From Longimicrobiales bacterium (GTDB lineage Bacteria; Gemmatimonadota; Gemmatimonadetes; Longimicrobiales; Gaopeijiaceae): 64,000 nt of DNA. Location of the stretch: assembly GCA_028279425.1 (NCBI GenBank), contig JANQNV010000295.1, positions 1-64,000 on the forward strand, read 5' to 3'. Each line of letters starts with the position of its first letter. Position 1 is the first letter of the stretch. The notes beneath the pieces are model-generated. The model was not told where the DNA came from and did not search any database. It worked only from the letters and a program-made list of their open reading frames with translations. Made by a program: the position numbers and the translations under genes. Below, piece by piece: positions 28,271-36,086 of this stretch.

Positions 28271-29488
28271 TCAGTCGTCGGCCAGCCGGTAGACGCGGAC
28301 GTAGCCCACGTCGAGGTCGTCCAACCACCGGCCGGCGAGTCGTCCGTCCCGCACGTCCATGAGGGTGAAGCCCTCCGGCAGAGTGAGGCGACCGAGGGGC
28401 GACAGGTCGTCGACCGAGAAGACGAACCACTCCTCGACTCGGTCGCGAAGGGAGTGACGCATCCAGAGACGATCTTCGTCGTCCTCCCAGATGCGGTCCC
28501 ACGCCGGTGTGAACTCGGGTGCGGTCCCAACGAGCGTTTCGAGTTCGACGCGCATCCGCTCACTCGGCTCGTCGAACCGGTCCATGATCCTCTGGCGCGC
28601 CCGCTCGATGTCGGCGTCGGTCACGGGGTCATCGAGTCCGGGGAAGCGATGCACGGCGGAGAGCTGGCCGTCGGCCGTCCATTCGTGAACCACGTAGCGG
28701 TCGTTCGGGCCGCCGAGGAGTCGGTCGGTGCTGTCGGTGGGGAGGGCCGTGAAGAAGGCACCGCGCGCGAACGCTGTCTGGAAGACGGCGATCGAAACGA
28801 TGCTTCCGCCGCTGGTTTCGATGTCGAGGTAGCGCTCGTGCCCCGAGGTGTCGAGCAGAATCTCGTGGGAGCCGTCGGCTTGCACCCGCCCGAACTGCGC
28901 ATTGGGCCGGTTCATCCCGCTCTCCGGGATGCCCGTGAGGTTGAGGGTGGTCTCGCCGTACAGCTGGTCGCCCACCATCGTCGGGTTGGTCACCGCCGCC
29001 CCGTTCACGGGCGTCCAACCCTCGACGAAGGTGTCGCCGACGAAAAGCGAGAGGCGTCGTGTACGTCCGTCCCACGCATAGACGGAGTCCCCCGCAACAC
29101 GGGTCAGACGGATCGAGTTGCTGAACTCCCCAGGGCCCTCGCCGCTGCCCCCGACGGTGCGCAGATGTGATCCGTCCGGTCCGAAGGTGCGGATCTCGCC
29201 CACGAGCTCGTCGGCGACGATGACTCCCGCGTCGGCGGTCAGCGCCACCGACCCGACCCGGGCGAAGGCCGTCGGACCCTCTCCGCTGATGGAGCCGATG
29301 TCCAGCACCGGGGTGGGCTCGATCGCCCAGCTCGGCAGGTCGCCGGGCGTGTGGGCGAAGGTCCGTACGGGGATGCCGGCGGAGTCGCTGACCTCCACGT
29401 CGAGGGCGGCGGAGGTGGCCTCGTCCGAGCAGGCGCCGACGGTGAGGATGCAGGCGAGGAGGACGAAGTGGGGGAGTCGGGGTCGCAC
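28271..29488 (-). CDS. 6-bladed beta-propeller lipoprotein (GPGEF family), member 2
   Basis: 405 residues with lipobox ILTVGACSD. Shares DSAGIPVRTF after the lipobox and the blade signature GSGEGPGEFSNSIRL with its paralogues. Blades include GVIVADELVGEIRTF and VYAWDGRTRRLSLF; the C-terminus reads GRLTLPEGFTLMDVRDGRLAG. Its promoter region contains the palindrome at 29533-29552. Confidence 0.8.
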   Translation of the reverse strand: MRPRLPHFVLLACILTVGACSDEATSAALDVEVSDSAGIPVRTFAHTPGDLPSWAIEPTPVLDIGSISGEGPTAFARVGSVALTADAGVIVADELVGEIRTFGPDGSHLRTVGGSGEGPGEFSNSIRLTRVAGDSVYAWDGRTRRLSLFVGDTFVEGWTPVNGAAVTNPTMVGDQLYGETTLNLTGIPESGMNRPNAQFGRVQADGSHEILLDTSGHERYLDIETSGGSIVSIAVFQTAFARGAFFTALPTDSTDRLLGGPNDRYVVHEWTADGQLSAVHRFPGLDDPVTDADIERARQRIMDRFDEPSERMRVELETLVGTAPEFTPAWDRIWEDDEDRLWMRHSLRDRVEEWFVFSVDDLSPLGRLTLPEGFTLMDVRDGRLAGRWLDDLDVGYVRVYRLADD

Positions 29489-29532
29489 GCGCGGAGTCCT
29501 GGGCGAGGTCTGAAGAGGAGTCAGGAAACGAT

Positions 29533-29552
29533 ACTACGAATGCTTTCGTAGT
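29533..29552. promoter_or_regulatory. Perfect palindrome, BlaI/MecI-operator-like
   Basis: ACTACGAA (29533-29540) and TTCGTAGT (29545-29552) with a 4-base centre, 45 bases upstream of the propeller lipoprotein start. The shape resembles operators of the BlaI/MecI family (TACTAC...GTAGTA). No BlaI-like gene is in the window, so the binding protein is unknown. Confidence 0.5.
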
Positions 29553-29555
29553 TTC

Positions 29556-29915
29556 GTGTCGACGCGGGTCGGCGACAAGGGTAGGGGGCCGGGTTGGATG
29601 CGACACGGGTGTCTCGAGTCAGCATGGACCAATTTGGTCAACTGCGACATCGTAGGTCATGAGCAGGAGATCGCCATCAAGCTCTCGATGGGCCGTCTCC
29701 GTACGACCCGCCGGGTGGAGGATGCTGCAGCAGACTCCGGCTTCGAGGAGCTTCCGGTGCGGCTTCGGCACACCCGCCGGCTTCTCGATCTACCGCTGCA
29801 CCACCGCGACCCCTTCGACCGCATACTCGTGGCTCAGGCGATGGAGGAGGGGCTCACTCTGGTCACCAAGGACGCGGCAATCGCGGCCTACGACGTCCGG
29901 TTGATGGCGTGGTGA
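29556..29915 (+). pseudogene. Remnant of a VapC-type PIN-domain toxin
   Basis: From about residue 33 the frame matches a PIN-domain ribonuclease: EIAIKLSMGRLR, LPVRL, LDLPLHHRDPFDRILVAQAMEEGLTLVTKDAAIAAYDV. The N-terminal ~35 residues that should hold the first catalytic Asp are missing and replaced by unrelated sequence, and no antitoxin gene precedes it. A 13-base inverted repeat GACCAATTTGGTC (29627-29639) lies just before the matching part and could be an old antitoxin operator. It is read as a broken toxin of a type II toxin-antitoxin pair. Confidence 0.7.
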
Positions 29916-29964
29916 GAACGACGACGCGGCCGAACCTCGATCGTCGCGAGAACCGCCGGCAGGG

Positions 29965-30387
29965 TCAGCCGCCGACGAGGGTCTCGGCGAATTCCACCAG
30001 GAGTGCCGTCGCCTGCCGCGACGAAAGCGTGAGGGGGTTGAGCGCGGCGTGCTCGGCGTGGCGGAGCACCACACCCGGGTTCACCCGGCTCACCTCGACC
30101 CGCCCCATGCGCCAGTTGGCGAAGCTGCGCTCGTGAATCTCGTCGTACGCGAGGAGCGTCACCTGCTCGTGGCGCGGATCACATACGATGTGTCCGTACA
30201 ACGCGTTGACCTGCGCGCGGCCGCCCTCGATGGCCTGAAGAAACGTATTCGTGTCCTCGCAGGCGCATAGCATCCCCGTGATCCCCGCGTCTGCGTTGGA
30301 GGCGCGGGACTGATCCATGATGGTGTCGAGCAACTTCTGGTCGATCGGCTCGACCGACCGGCTGGCATACACGAGTCGGACGAGCAT
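29965..30387 (-). CDS. BLUF-domain blue-light photoreceptor
   Basis: 140 residues, a short stand-alone BLUF protein. The flavin site is intact: Tyr7 (LVYASR), Asn31 (NADAGITGML), Gln51 (FLQAIEGGR), Trp92 and Met94 (NWRMGRVEV), with spacings close to AppA. BLUF proteins bind FAD and signal blue light through hydrogen-bond changes around the Gln. There is no fused output domain; the ~40-residue tail is helical. Its ATG shares one base with the folE stop (TGATG), so it is translated together with GTP cyclohydrolase I. Confidence 0.93.
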   Translation of the reverse strand: MLVRLVYASRSVEPIDQKLLDTIMDQSRASNADAGITGMLCACEDTNTFLQAIEGGRAQVNALYGHIVCDPRHEQVTLLAYDEIHERSFANWRMGRVEVSRVNPGVVLRHAEHAALNPLTLSSRQATALLVEFAETLVGG

Positions 30388-31100
30388 CAGCGACCCCCTT
30401 CCTGTTGGTTGGCGAGGAGCGCGAGGAATTCCCTACGCAGCGCCTCGTTCTTCAGGAACGAACCGCGCATGACGCTGTTCGTCATCTTCGAGTCCATGTC
30501 GCGCACCCCACGCCACTGCATGCAGAAGTGGTCGGCCTTCATGACGATCGCGAGCCCGTCGGGCCGCATCTTGTCCTGCAGGGTGTCGGCCAGCTGGGCG
30601 ATGGCCTCTTCCTGGATCTGAGGGCGCGACACGATCCACTCGACGAGGCGGGCGTACTTCGAAAGCCCGATGAGGTCGGAACTCTCATTGGGCAGCACTC
30701 CGACCCACACCTTTCCGATGATGGGGCAGAGGTGGTGGGAGCAGGCGCTGCGGACCGTGAGCGGCCCCACGACCATCAATTCGCTCAGCCCCGATACGTT
30801 CGGGAAGGCCGTGATCGGAGGCGGGGCCACGTAGCGACCCGCGAACACCTCGCGCACGAACATCTTCGCGACCCGCTTGGCGGTGTCCCGGGTGTTGTGG
30901 TCGTTGTCGGTATCGATCACCAGCGCCCGCAGTACGTCTTGCAGCGCGGTCTGCACTTCGCCCTGGATCGCATCGAGCTCACCCTCCTCGAGGATGTCGG
31001 CGATGTTGTCGTTGGCGAAGAAGCGTCGCCCCTGCGCCACGAGGCGCGCCCGGACGCGGTCGGCGACCGGAGAAGGGCTTTGCTGGGGGGCGTCGGCCAT
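30387..31100 (-). CDS. folE: GTP cyclohydrolase I
   Basis: 237 residues from ATG 31100; a longer frame to 31187 is rejected as Arg-rich leader. It converts GTP to 7,8-dihydroneopterin triphosphate for folate and pterin synthesis. Zinc ligands are visible: Cys120 and His123 (RSACSHHLCPIIGK) and Cys193 (ADHFCMQWRGV). The N-terminal ~30 residues are low-complexity, then RDTAKRVAKMFVREVFAGRY is the usual helix. It overlaps the BLUF gene by one base. The upstream side is the duplicated hairpin element at 31337-31555. Confidence 0.95.
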   Translation of the reverse strand: MADAPQQSPSPVADRVRARLVAQGRRFFANDNIADILEEGELDAIQGEVQTALQDVLRALVIDTDNDHNTRDTAKRVAKMFVREVFAGRYVAPPPITAFPNVSGLSELMVVGPLTVRSACSHHLCPIIGKVWVGVLPNESSDLIGLSKYARLVEWIVSRPQIQEEAIAQLADTLQDKMRPDGLAIVMKADHFCMQWRGVRDMDSKMTNSVMRGSFLKNEALRREFLALLANQQEGGR

Positions 31101-31336
31101 GGGAGCGGGGGATTGGTGGGGACGGGTCGCCCAGTGGGCGCACGTGCGACGTGCTCTGCGTCCCAGAGGACCCGCGTGTCGGCGCATAGGTCCATCGGAG
31201 CTCGACCGGTGCTGCGTCGGTTGGGGTCGGGAGGGAGGATGGGGAGGCGGCCTGACCTACCGGCTAGGTGGCCCGACCGCCGCGACACCGCCGCCCCGCC
31301 AAGGTGCGCGCAATCAGCACGCAAACCGGCCCCACC

Positions 31337-31555
31337 CCGAAGCCGGGAGCCCGAGCCAGAAGCGGAGGAGAGAGAGGGGCCCCCTCCGGAGACGGTCTGC
31401 GCCAACGGCGCGGAAGCGAAGCGCGGCTCCGGCCTCAACCCGAAGCCGGGAGCCCGAGCCAGAAGCGGAGGAGAGAGGGGCCCCCTCCGGAGACGGTCTG
31501 CGCGCAGCGCAGAAGCGAAGCGCGGCTCCGGAGGGGGCCCCTCTCTCTCCTCCGC
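31337..31555. repeat. Tandemly duplicated long hairpin element, copies 3A and 3B
   Basis: Unit A starts at 31337 and unit B at 31438, 101 bases apart and nearly identical. Each has the core seen at 4981 and 7092 in the opposite orientation: ACGGTCTGCGC at 31392 (A, 35 bases) and 31493 (B, 33 bases), both ending GAAGCGAAGCGCGG. B is flanked by complementary arms (about 31465-31492 and 31526-31555), differing by one GA unit. A has a left arm (31362-31391) but only 6 bases of a right arm; that left arm is a perfect 30-base complement of the right arm of B. The arm sequence is unrelated to copies 1 and 2. The remainder of 31101-31560 shows no gene. Confidence 0.85.
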
Positions 31556-31560
31556 GTTGC

Positions 31561-33972
31561 TCACTCCCCGTAGGGCACCCAGATATTCTTCACCTGCGTC
31601 GCCTCCCTCAGAAACGCGGGCCCCTCGCCCTGCTCGCCCGAATGCCAGTCCCGCACGCGCCCGTGCGAGCACCACAGCCGCTTCATGTTGCCGATCGAGA
31701 GCCGCTCCGCCTCGGCGCACACGCCCGGCGAGGCGAAGACCCACAGGCCGTCGACCCCGTCGTGAGCGGCCAGCGTCGGCATCACCTCGTCGCGGGTGCC
31801 GGTCACCAGATTCACCACGCCGCCGGGCACATCGCTGGTTTCGAGAATCTGGATGAGATCGATGGAGGGAAGCGCAAATGCCGGAGAGGGTAGCGCCACG
31901 ACGGCGTTGCCCATCGCGATGAGCGGAGCGACGCACGACACCAGACCGAGTAGCGGCGCCTCGACGGGGGCCACCACTCCCATGATCCCGATCGGCTCCG
32001 GCATCGCGAGCGTCACGTTGCGGAACGGCGTGTGGTGCACGCGGCCATCCCATTTGTCGGCCCACGCTCCGTAGCTGAACAGGCGGTCGATCGTGGCCTC
32101 CACCTCGGCCCGTGCCTGCGCCTCGTCGTCGTGCCATCCCAACAGGCGCGAAACGAGTTCGTCGGCACGGAGCGCGAGGTTTTCGGCCAGGAAGTAGAGG
32201 ATCTGTGCCCGGTTGTGGGCCGTGCGTCGCGCCCACGCGGCCTGGGCCTTTCGCGCCGCCTCGACGCCGTTGCGCACGTCCTTGCGGTTGCCGCGCGCGA
32301 CCTCGGCCAGCAGGTGGCCGTGTCGGTCGCGTACCGGCAGCGTGTACTCGGCGTCGGGTCGGACCTGCTTGCCCCCGATGTAGTGCTTGGGCGTGCGGTC
32401 GACGATCGAGGCGAGAGAGGGTACCGGCGTCGCCGTCGCTTCGGGCGGTGCCGTCAGAGCGGCCTCTTCGTCGTCGGAGCGGACCTCGGCGAGCAACTCC
32501 CACTCTGGGCGCAGGTACTCGTGGAGCCCCTCGATGCCCCCCTCGCGCCCATACCCACTCTCGCGGTAGCCGCCGAAACCGGCCGCGGCGTCGAAGAGGT
32601 TGGTGCAATTGATCCAGACGGTGCCCGCCTTGATCTGCGGAGCGATGTCGAGCGCCAGATTGACGCTTTCGGTCCAGACGCTCGCCGCGAGCCCGTAGCG
32701 CGTGTCGTTCGACAGGAGCACGGCCTCGGCCGGGGTCCGGAATGTCATGAGCGCCACGACGGGGCCGAACACCTCTTCCTGCGCCAGCGTCGAGGCCGGG
32801 GCGACATCGGTGCACAGGGTGGGTGGGTAGTACCATCCCTCCTTCGGTGCGGCCCACGACGGCTGCCAGATCGTGGCGCCCTCTTCTTCGCCCCGCGCGA
32901 CGAGCGTACGAATGCGCTCGAGCTGCGCCGGCGCTACGATCGCCCCCATGTCGACGCCCTTGTCGAGCGGATCGCCCATACGCAGCCGTTCCATTCGTGC
33001 CCTCAGCTTGTCGACGAGCCGATCGGCCACCCCTTCATGCACAAGAATCCGCGAGCCCGCGCAGCAGACCTCTCCCTGGTTGAACCAGATCGCGTCGACC
33101 ACACCTTCGACGACCGAATCGAGGTCGGCATCGTCGAAGACCACGAAGGGACTCTTGCCGCCGAGTTCGAGCGACAGCCGCTTGCCGGAGCCCGCGATGG
33201 CTTCCCGGATGATCCGTCCCACCTCGGTCGAGCCGGTAAACGCGACCTTGTCGATCCCGTCGTGCGCGACCAGCGCGGCTCCGGTCTCGCCGTCGCCCGT
33301 AACGACGTTGAGCACCCCGGCCGGCAGCTCGAGTGCGCCGGACAGCTCGGCGAAGCGAAGGGCGGTGAGCGGGGTGTACTCGGCCGGCTTGAGCACCACG
33401 GTGCACCCCGCGGCCAGGGCCGGAGCCACCTTCCATGCGAGCATCAGCAGCGGGAAGTTCCAGGGGATCACCTGGCCGACGACACCGACCCCTTCGTGGC
33501 CCTTCAGCTCCGGTTCGGACTCGAGCAGCTGGGCCCAACCCGCGTGGTGGAGGAAGTGCCGCGCCACGAGGGGAACGTCGAGGTCGCGGGACTCCCGCAC
33601 CGGCTTTCCGTTGTCGAGCGACTCGAGCACGGCAAACATGCGCGCGTTGCGCTGTAGACCCCGGGCGAGGGCGTAGAGGTGTCGTGCTCGACCTGCCGGG
33701 CCGAGCGCTCGCCAGGCCGGGAGGGCGGCGCGGGCCGCCTGCACGGCTCGATCCACATCCGATTCCGATCCTTGCGCGACCTCGGCGAGCACCTCGTCGT
33801 CACGGGGGCTCCGCGTCTCGAAGGTGCCGCGCTCCGACGGCTCGACCCAGCGTCCCCCGATCCAGTGTCGGAACCGACGGCCGTGGCCTTCGATCCACTC
33901 CAGCGCCGGCGTGGCGGCCTCCGGTGCAGGTCCGTATTCCATGGTTTCGAAGATCTCGGACACCTTGGTCAT
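31561..33972 (-). CDS. Two-domain aldehyde dehydrogenase (ALDH16-like)
   Basis: 803 residues. Residues 1-490 form a complete NAD(P)-dependent aldehyde dehydrogenase: GQVIPWNFPLLML, the base Glu269 in LELGGKSP and catalytic Cys303 in NQGEVCCAGSR. Residues ~515-803 are a second, shorter ALDH-like domain (HYIGGKQVRPDA to KNIWVPYGE) that keeps the cofactor-fold part but lacks the Cys loop. This two-domain layout is that of ALDH16. It is followed after 46 bases upstream by deoC, whose product makes acetaldehyde, the probable substrate. Confidence 0.9.
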   Translation of the reverse strand: MTKVSEIFETMEYGPAPEAATPALEWIEGHGRRFRHWIGGRWVEPSERGTFETRSPRDDEVLAEVAQGSESDVDRAVQAARAALPAWRALGPAGRARHLYALARGLQRNARMFAVLESLDNGKPVRESRDLDVPLVARHFLHHAGWAQLLESEPELKGHEGVGVVGQVIPWNFPLLMLAWKVAPALAAGCTVVLKPAEYTPLTALRFAELSGALELPAGVLNVVTGDGETGAALVAHDGIDKVAFTGSTEVGRIIREAIAGSGKRLSLELGGKSPFVVFDDADLDSVVEGVVDAIWFNQGEVCCAGSRILVHEGVADRLVDKLRARMERLRMGDPLDKGVDMGAIVAPAQLERIRTLVARGEEEGATIWQPSWAAPKEGWYYPPTLCTDVAPASTLAQEEVFGPVVALMTFRTPAEAVLLSNDTRYGLAASVWTESVNLALDIAPQIKAGTVWINCTNLFDAAAGFGGYRESGYGREGGIEGLHEYLRPEWELLAEVRSDDEEAALTAPPEATATPVPSLASIVDRTPKHYIGGKQVRPDAEYTLPVRDRHGHLLAEVARGNRKDVRNGVEAARKAQAAWARRTAHNRAQILYFLAENLALRADELVSRLLGWHDDEAQARAEVEATIDRLFSYGAWADKWDGRVHHTPFRNVTLAMPEPIGIMGVVAPVEAPLLGLVSCVAPLIAMGNAVVALPSPAFALPSIDLIQILETSDVPGGVVNLVTGTRDEVMPTLAAHDGVDGLWVFASPGVCAEAERLSIGNMKRLWCSHGRVRDWHSGEQGEGPAFLREATQVKNIWVPYGE

Positions 33973-34018
33973 GTCGGTACGCCGGGGATGCGGGTAGAGC
34001 GGGTGCGGGGGAGGGGTG

Positions 34019-35062
34019 TCACGCGAGGGGATGGCGGTGGAACGCCGAATAGCGTCCGGTCACGTGATGCTCCAGCTGGCGTTCGATATCGGCCAGCAGC
34101 GAGCTGGCGCCGAAGCGGAACAGGTGGGGGTCGAGCCAGGCGTCACCCGCCTCCTCCTTCATGAGGATGAGCCAAACCAGCGCGTCCTTGGCGGTGCGAA
34201 TCCCCCCGGCCGGTTTGAAGCCGACCCGTGCGCCCGTGCGCCCTCCGTACTCGCGCAGTGCGCGCACCATCGTAAGCCCGACGGGGAGGGTCGCGTTGAT
34301 GCCTTCCTTACCCGTACTGGTCTTGATGAAGTCGGCTCCCGCCATCATGGCGACGAGCGATGCCCGATAGACGTTGCGCAAGGTCCCGAGTTCGCCCGTG
34401 GCCAGGATCGTCTTGAGATGTGCGTCTCCGCAGGCGTCGCGGAACGCTCGGACCTCGTCGTAGAGGGCCGCCCAATCCCCGGTCAGTACGTGGGACCGCG
34501 TCACGACGACATCGATCTCTTTCGCTCCGGCCTCGACGGAGGCGCGGATTTCGCCCAGGCGGGTGTCGAGTGGGGCCAACCCGTGCGGAAAGGCGGTCGA
34601 GACGGCCGCCACCGGGATCCCGCTTCCAGCGAGGGCGTCGACCGCGGCCGCCACGTAGCGGTGGTAGACGCACACCGCCGCCACGCGCACCTCGTGATCG
34701 CCCATACCGAGCGCATCGAGCAGGTCGGCGCGCACGGGCTGACGGGCCTTGGCGCAGAGTCGGCGCACGCGCCCTTCGGTGTCGTCCCCCGCCAGCGTAG
34801 TCAAATCCATGCACGTGATCGCGCGGAGCAGCCAGGCCGCCTGCCACTCTTTCTTCACGCTCCGCCGCGTGCCGAGCGTGGCGGCCCGTCGCTCGACCGC
34901 CGAGCGGTTGACCCGCACCTGCTCGACCCAGTCGAGCTCGAGAGGCAGCCCGGGGTTGCGCATACGCTCGGGGTCGTGTGAGGCGCGAAGTCGCTCCGCC
35001 GAGGTGCCGGGGGGGGCACCGCGTGTGGCGAAGGGGTGTGAGGGGGCGCCGGTGTGGGCCAT
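34019..35062 (-). CDS. deoC: Deoxyribose-phosphate aldolase
   Basis: 347 residues, of the longer type with an N-terminal extension (first ~70 residues). It splits 2-deoxyribose 5-phosphate into acetaldehyde and glyceraldehyde 3-phosphate. The Schiff-base Lys is in GADFIKTSTGKEG and the second Lys in RVGFKPAGGIRT; EIDVVVTRSHVLTGDW carries the conserved Asp. It is 46 bases upstream of the ALDH gene and on the same strand, giving a deoxyribose-to-acetyl route: DeoC makes acetaldehyde, ALDH oxidises it. Confidence 0.95.
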   Translation of the reverse strand: MAHTGAPSHPFATRGAPPGTSAERLRASHDPERMRNPGLPLELDWVEQVRVNRSAVERRAATLGTRRSVKKEWQAAWLLRAITCMDLTTLAGDDTEGRVRRLCAKARQPVRADLLDALGMGDHEVRVAAVCVYHRYVAAAVDALAGSGIPVAAVSTAFPHGLAPLDTRLGEIRASVEAGAKEIDVVVTRSHVLTGDWAALYDEVRAFRDACGDAHLKTILATGELGTLRNVYRASLVAMMAGADFIKTSTGKEGINATLPVGLTMVRALREYGGRTGARVGFKPAGGIRTAKDALVWLILMKEEAGDAWLDPHLFRFGASSLLADIERQLEHHVTGRYSAFHRHPLA

Positions 35063-35239
35063 AGGTGCGTCCGTGATCCAGTGGTTCGATGTGCGGAAGC
35101 TAGCCGGGCGTTGCGTGGGCGACTACCCGCCGAGCGCCGAGGTGTGCGAGGCCGTGTGCGGGGCCGTGAGCATCGCCCCTTGAGATCCGTTCCCGGTCGT
35201 TCGAGTATCATCGCACTATACGGGTGCGCACCGTTTCAC
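35063..35239 (+). promoter_or_regulatory. Promoter region of the tRNA-Sec gene
   Basis: A possible promoter is TTGAGA (35180-35185) with a 17-base spacer to GAGTAT, or a later TATACG just before 35225. The rest of this stretch is the divergent leader of deoC. The assignment is weak and rests on spacing only. Confidence 0.3.
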
Positions 35240-35336
35240 GGGGGCGGAGGGGGCCTGGTGGCCCCACCGGTCTTCAAAACCGGCTGGCCCGGCTAAAACC
35301 CGGGTTGGTGGGTTCGATTCCCACACGTTCCCGCCA
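35240..35336 (+). tRNA. selC: tRNA-Sec (anticodon TCA)
   Basis: 97 bases with encoded CCA (35334-35336). The D arm has a 6-bp stem GGGGCC/GGCCCC with a TGGT loop, a hallmark of bacterial tRNA-Sec. The anticodon stem CCGGT/ACCGG closes the loop CTTCAAA, anticodon TCA at 35274-35276. A long variable arm (CCCGG/CCGGG around CTAAAA) and a T arm GTGGG-TTCGATT-CCCAC follow. The acceptor stem GGGGGCGG pairs with ACGTTCCC using two G-U pairs and one mismatch at the inner end; discriminator G. It reads UGA as selenocysteine. No selA, selB or selD gene is in this window. Confidence 0.88.
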
Positions 35337-35421
35337 CGGTGGGGGCCGGCGAGGCGAGGAGGCTTCGTCGGTCCCTCGTCGCGTTCGGGGCCCGCCGCGA
35401 TCCAATGCGGAAGGCGCGTGT

Positions 35422-36084
35422 ATGCCTCACGAGACGTCGAGCACCCCTCATCGGAGCGAGCCCTTCGTGCCACTCAGCCGCTGTCTTCCTCTGGCCCTGG
35501 CCCTTCTGTGGGCCGGGGTGGGTTCGCTCGCGGCGCAGGAGCCTCCCCCGCCGCCGGACCCGGAAGATCCGCCCGAGGCCCAGGCCCCCGAAGAAGACCC
35601 GGACCCGTTTCTGCCGGGGCAAGTGACCCCGGTGGGCGCCTTCCTGCGGGCGCTCGCCGTGCCCGGGTGGGGCCACGCCGTGGTGGGTGCGCACGGTCGA
35701 GGCGGCTTCTACGTCGCGACGCAGTCGGTCACGGGCTACATGTTGATGCGAACCCGCTCCCGTCGCTCGGCCGCGGAAGAGCTGCGCGCCCTCCGGGAGG
35801 CCGACCTGAGGGCCGAGCTCGCCGCCGACGGCGTCACCGATGAGCTGCAGATCCAGGCGGCGCTCGAGTCCGACGAGGCGTGGGCGGGCGCCGACCGGCT
35901 GGTCGGGGCTCGGCAGCAGCAGTTCGAAGACTGGTTGGCGCTCGGCATCTTCACCGTTCTCCTCGGCGGGGCCGACGCGCTCGTCTCGGCGCATCTCCAG
36001 AACTTCCCGGACGTCACCCTGACCCCCGTGAACGACGAGGGTCGGATGGAGCTGCGCGTCGAGGTCGCGGTCGGGGGCGGGTAG
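35422..36084 (+). CDS. Exported or membrane protein, DUF5683-like
   Basis: 220 residues from ATG 35422 (GTG 35467 possible). A signal (CLPLALALLWAGVGSLAAQ) is followed by a Pro/Glu/Asp-rich linker and the segment GAFLRALAVPGWGHAVVGAHGRGGFYVATQ, resembling the DUF5683 core (small membrane proteins with a PGxGQ-like turn). A helical middle and a hydrophobic LGIFTVLLGGADALVSAHL segment follow. The next gene starts 2 bases after its stop. Function unknown. Confidence 0.65.
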   Translation: MPHETSSTPHRSEPFVPLSRCLPLALALLWAGVGSLAAQEPPPPPDPEDPPEAQAPEEDPDPFLPGQVTPVGAFLRALAVPGWGHAVVGAHGRGGFYVATQSVTGYMLMRTRSRRSAAEELRALREADLRAELAADGVTDELQIQAALESDEAWAGADRLVGARQQQFEDWLALGIFTVLLGGADALVSAHLQNFPDVTLTPVNDEGRMELRVEVAVGGG

Positions 36085-36086
36085 GC

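Noticed and set aside
30405-31856. 483-codon + frame over folE and the hairpin repeats
   Set aside because: Antisense to folE, whose zinc-site motifs are clear; the rest reads through repeats with Arg/Pro-rich low-complexity sequence.
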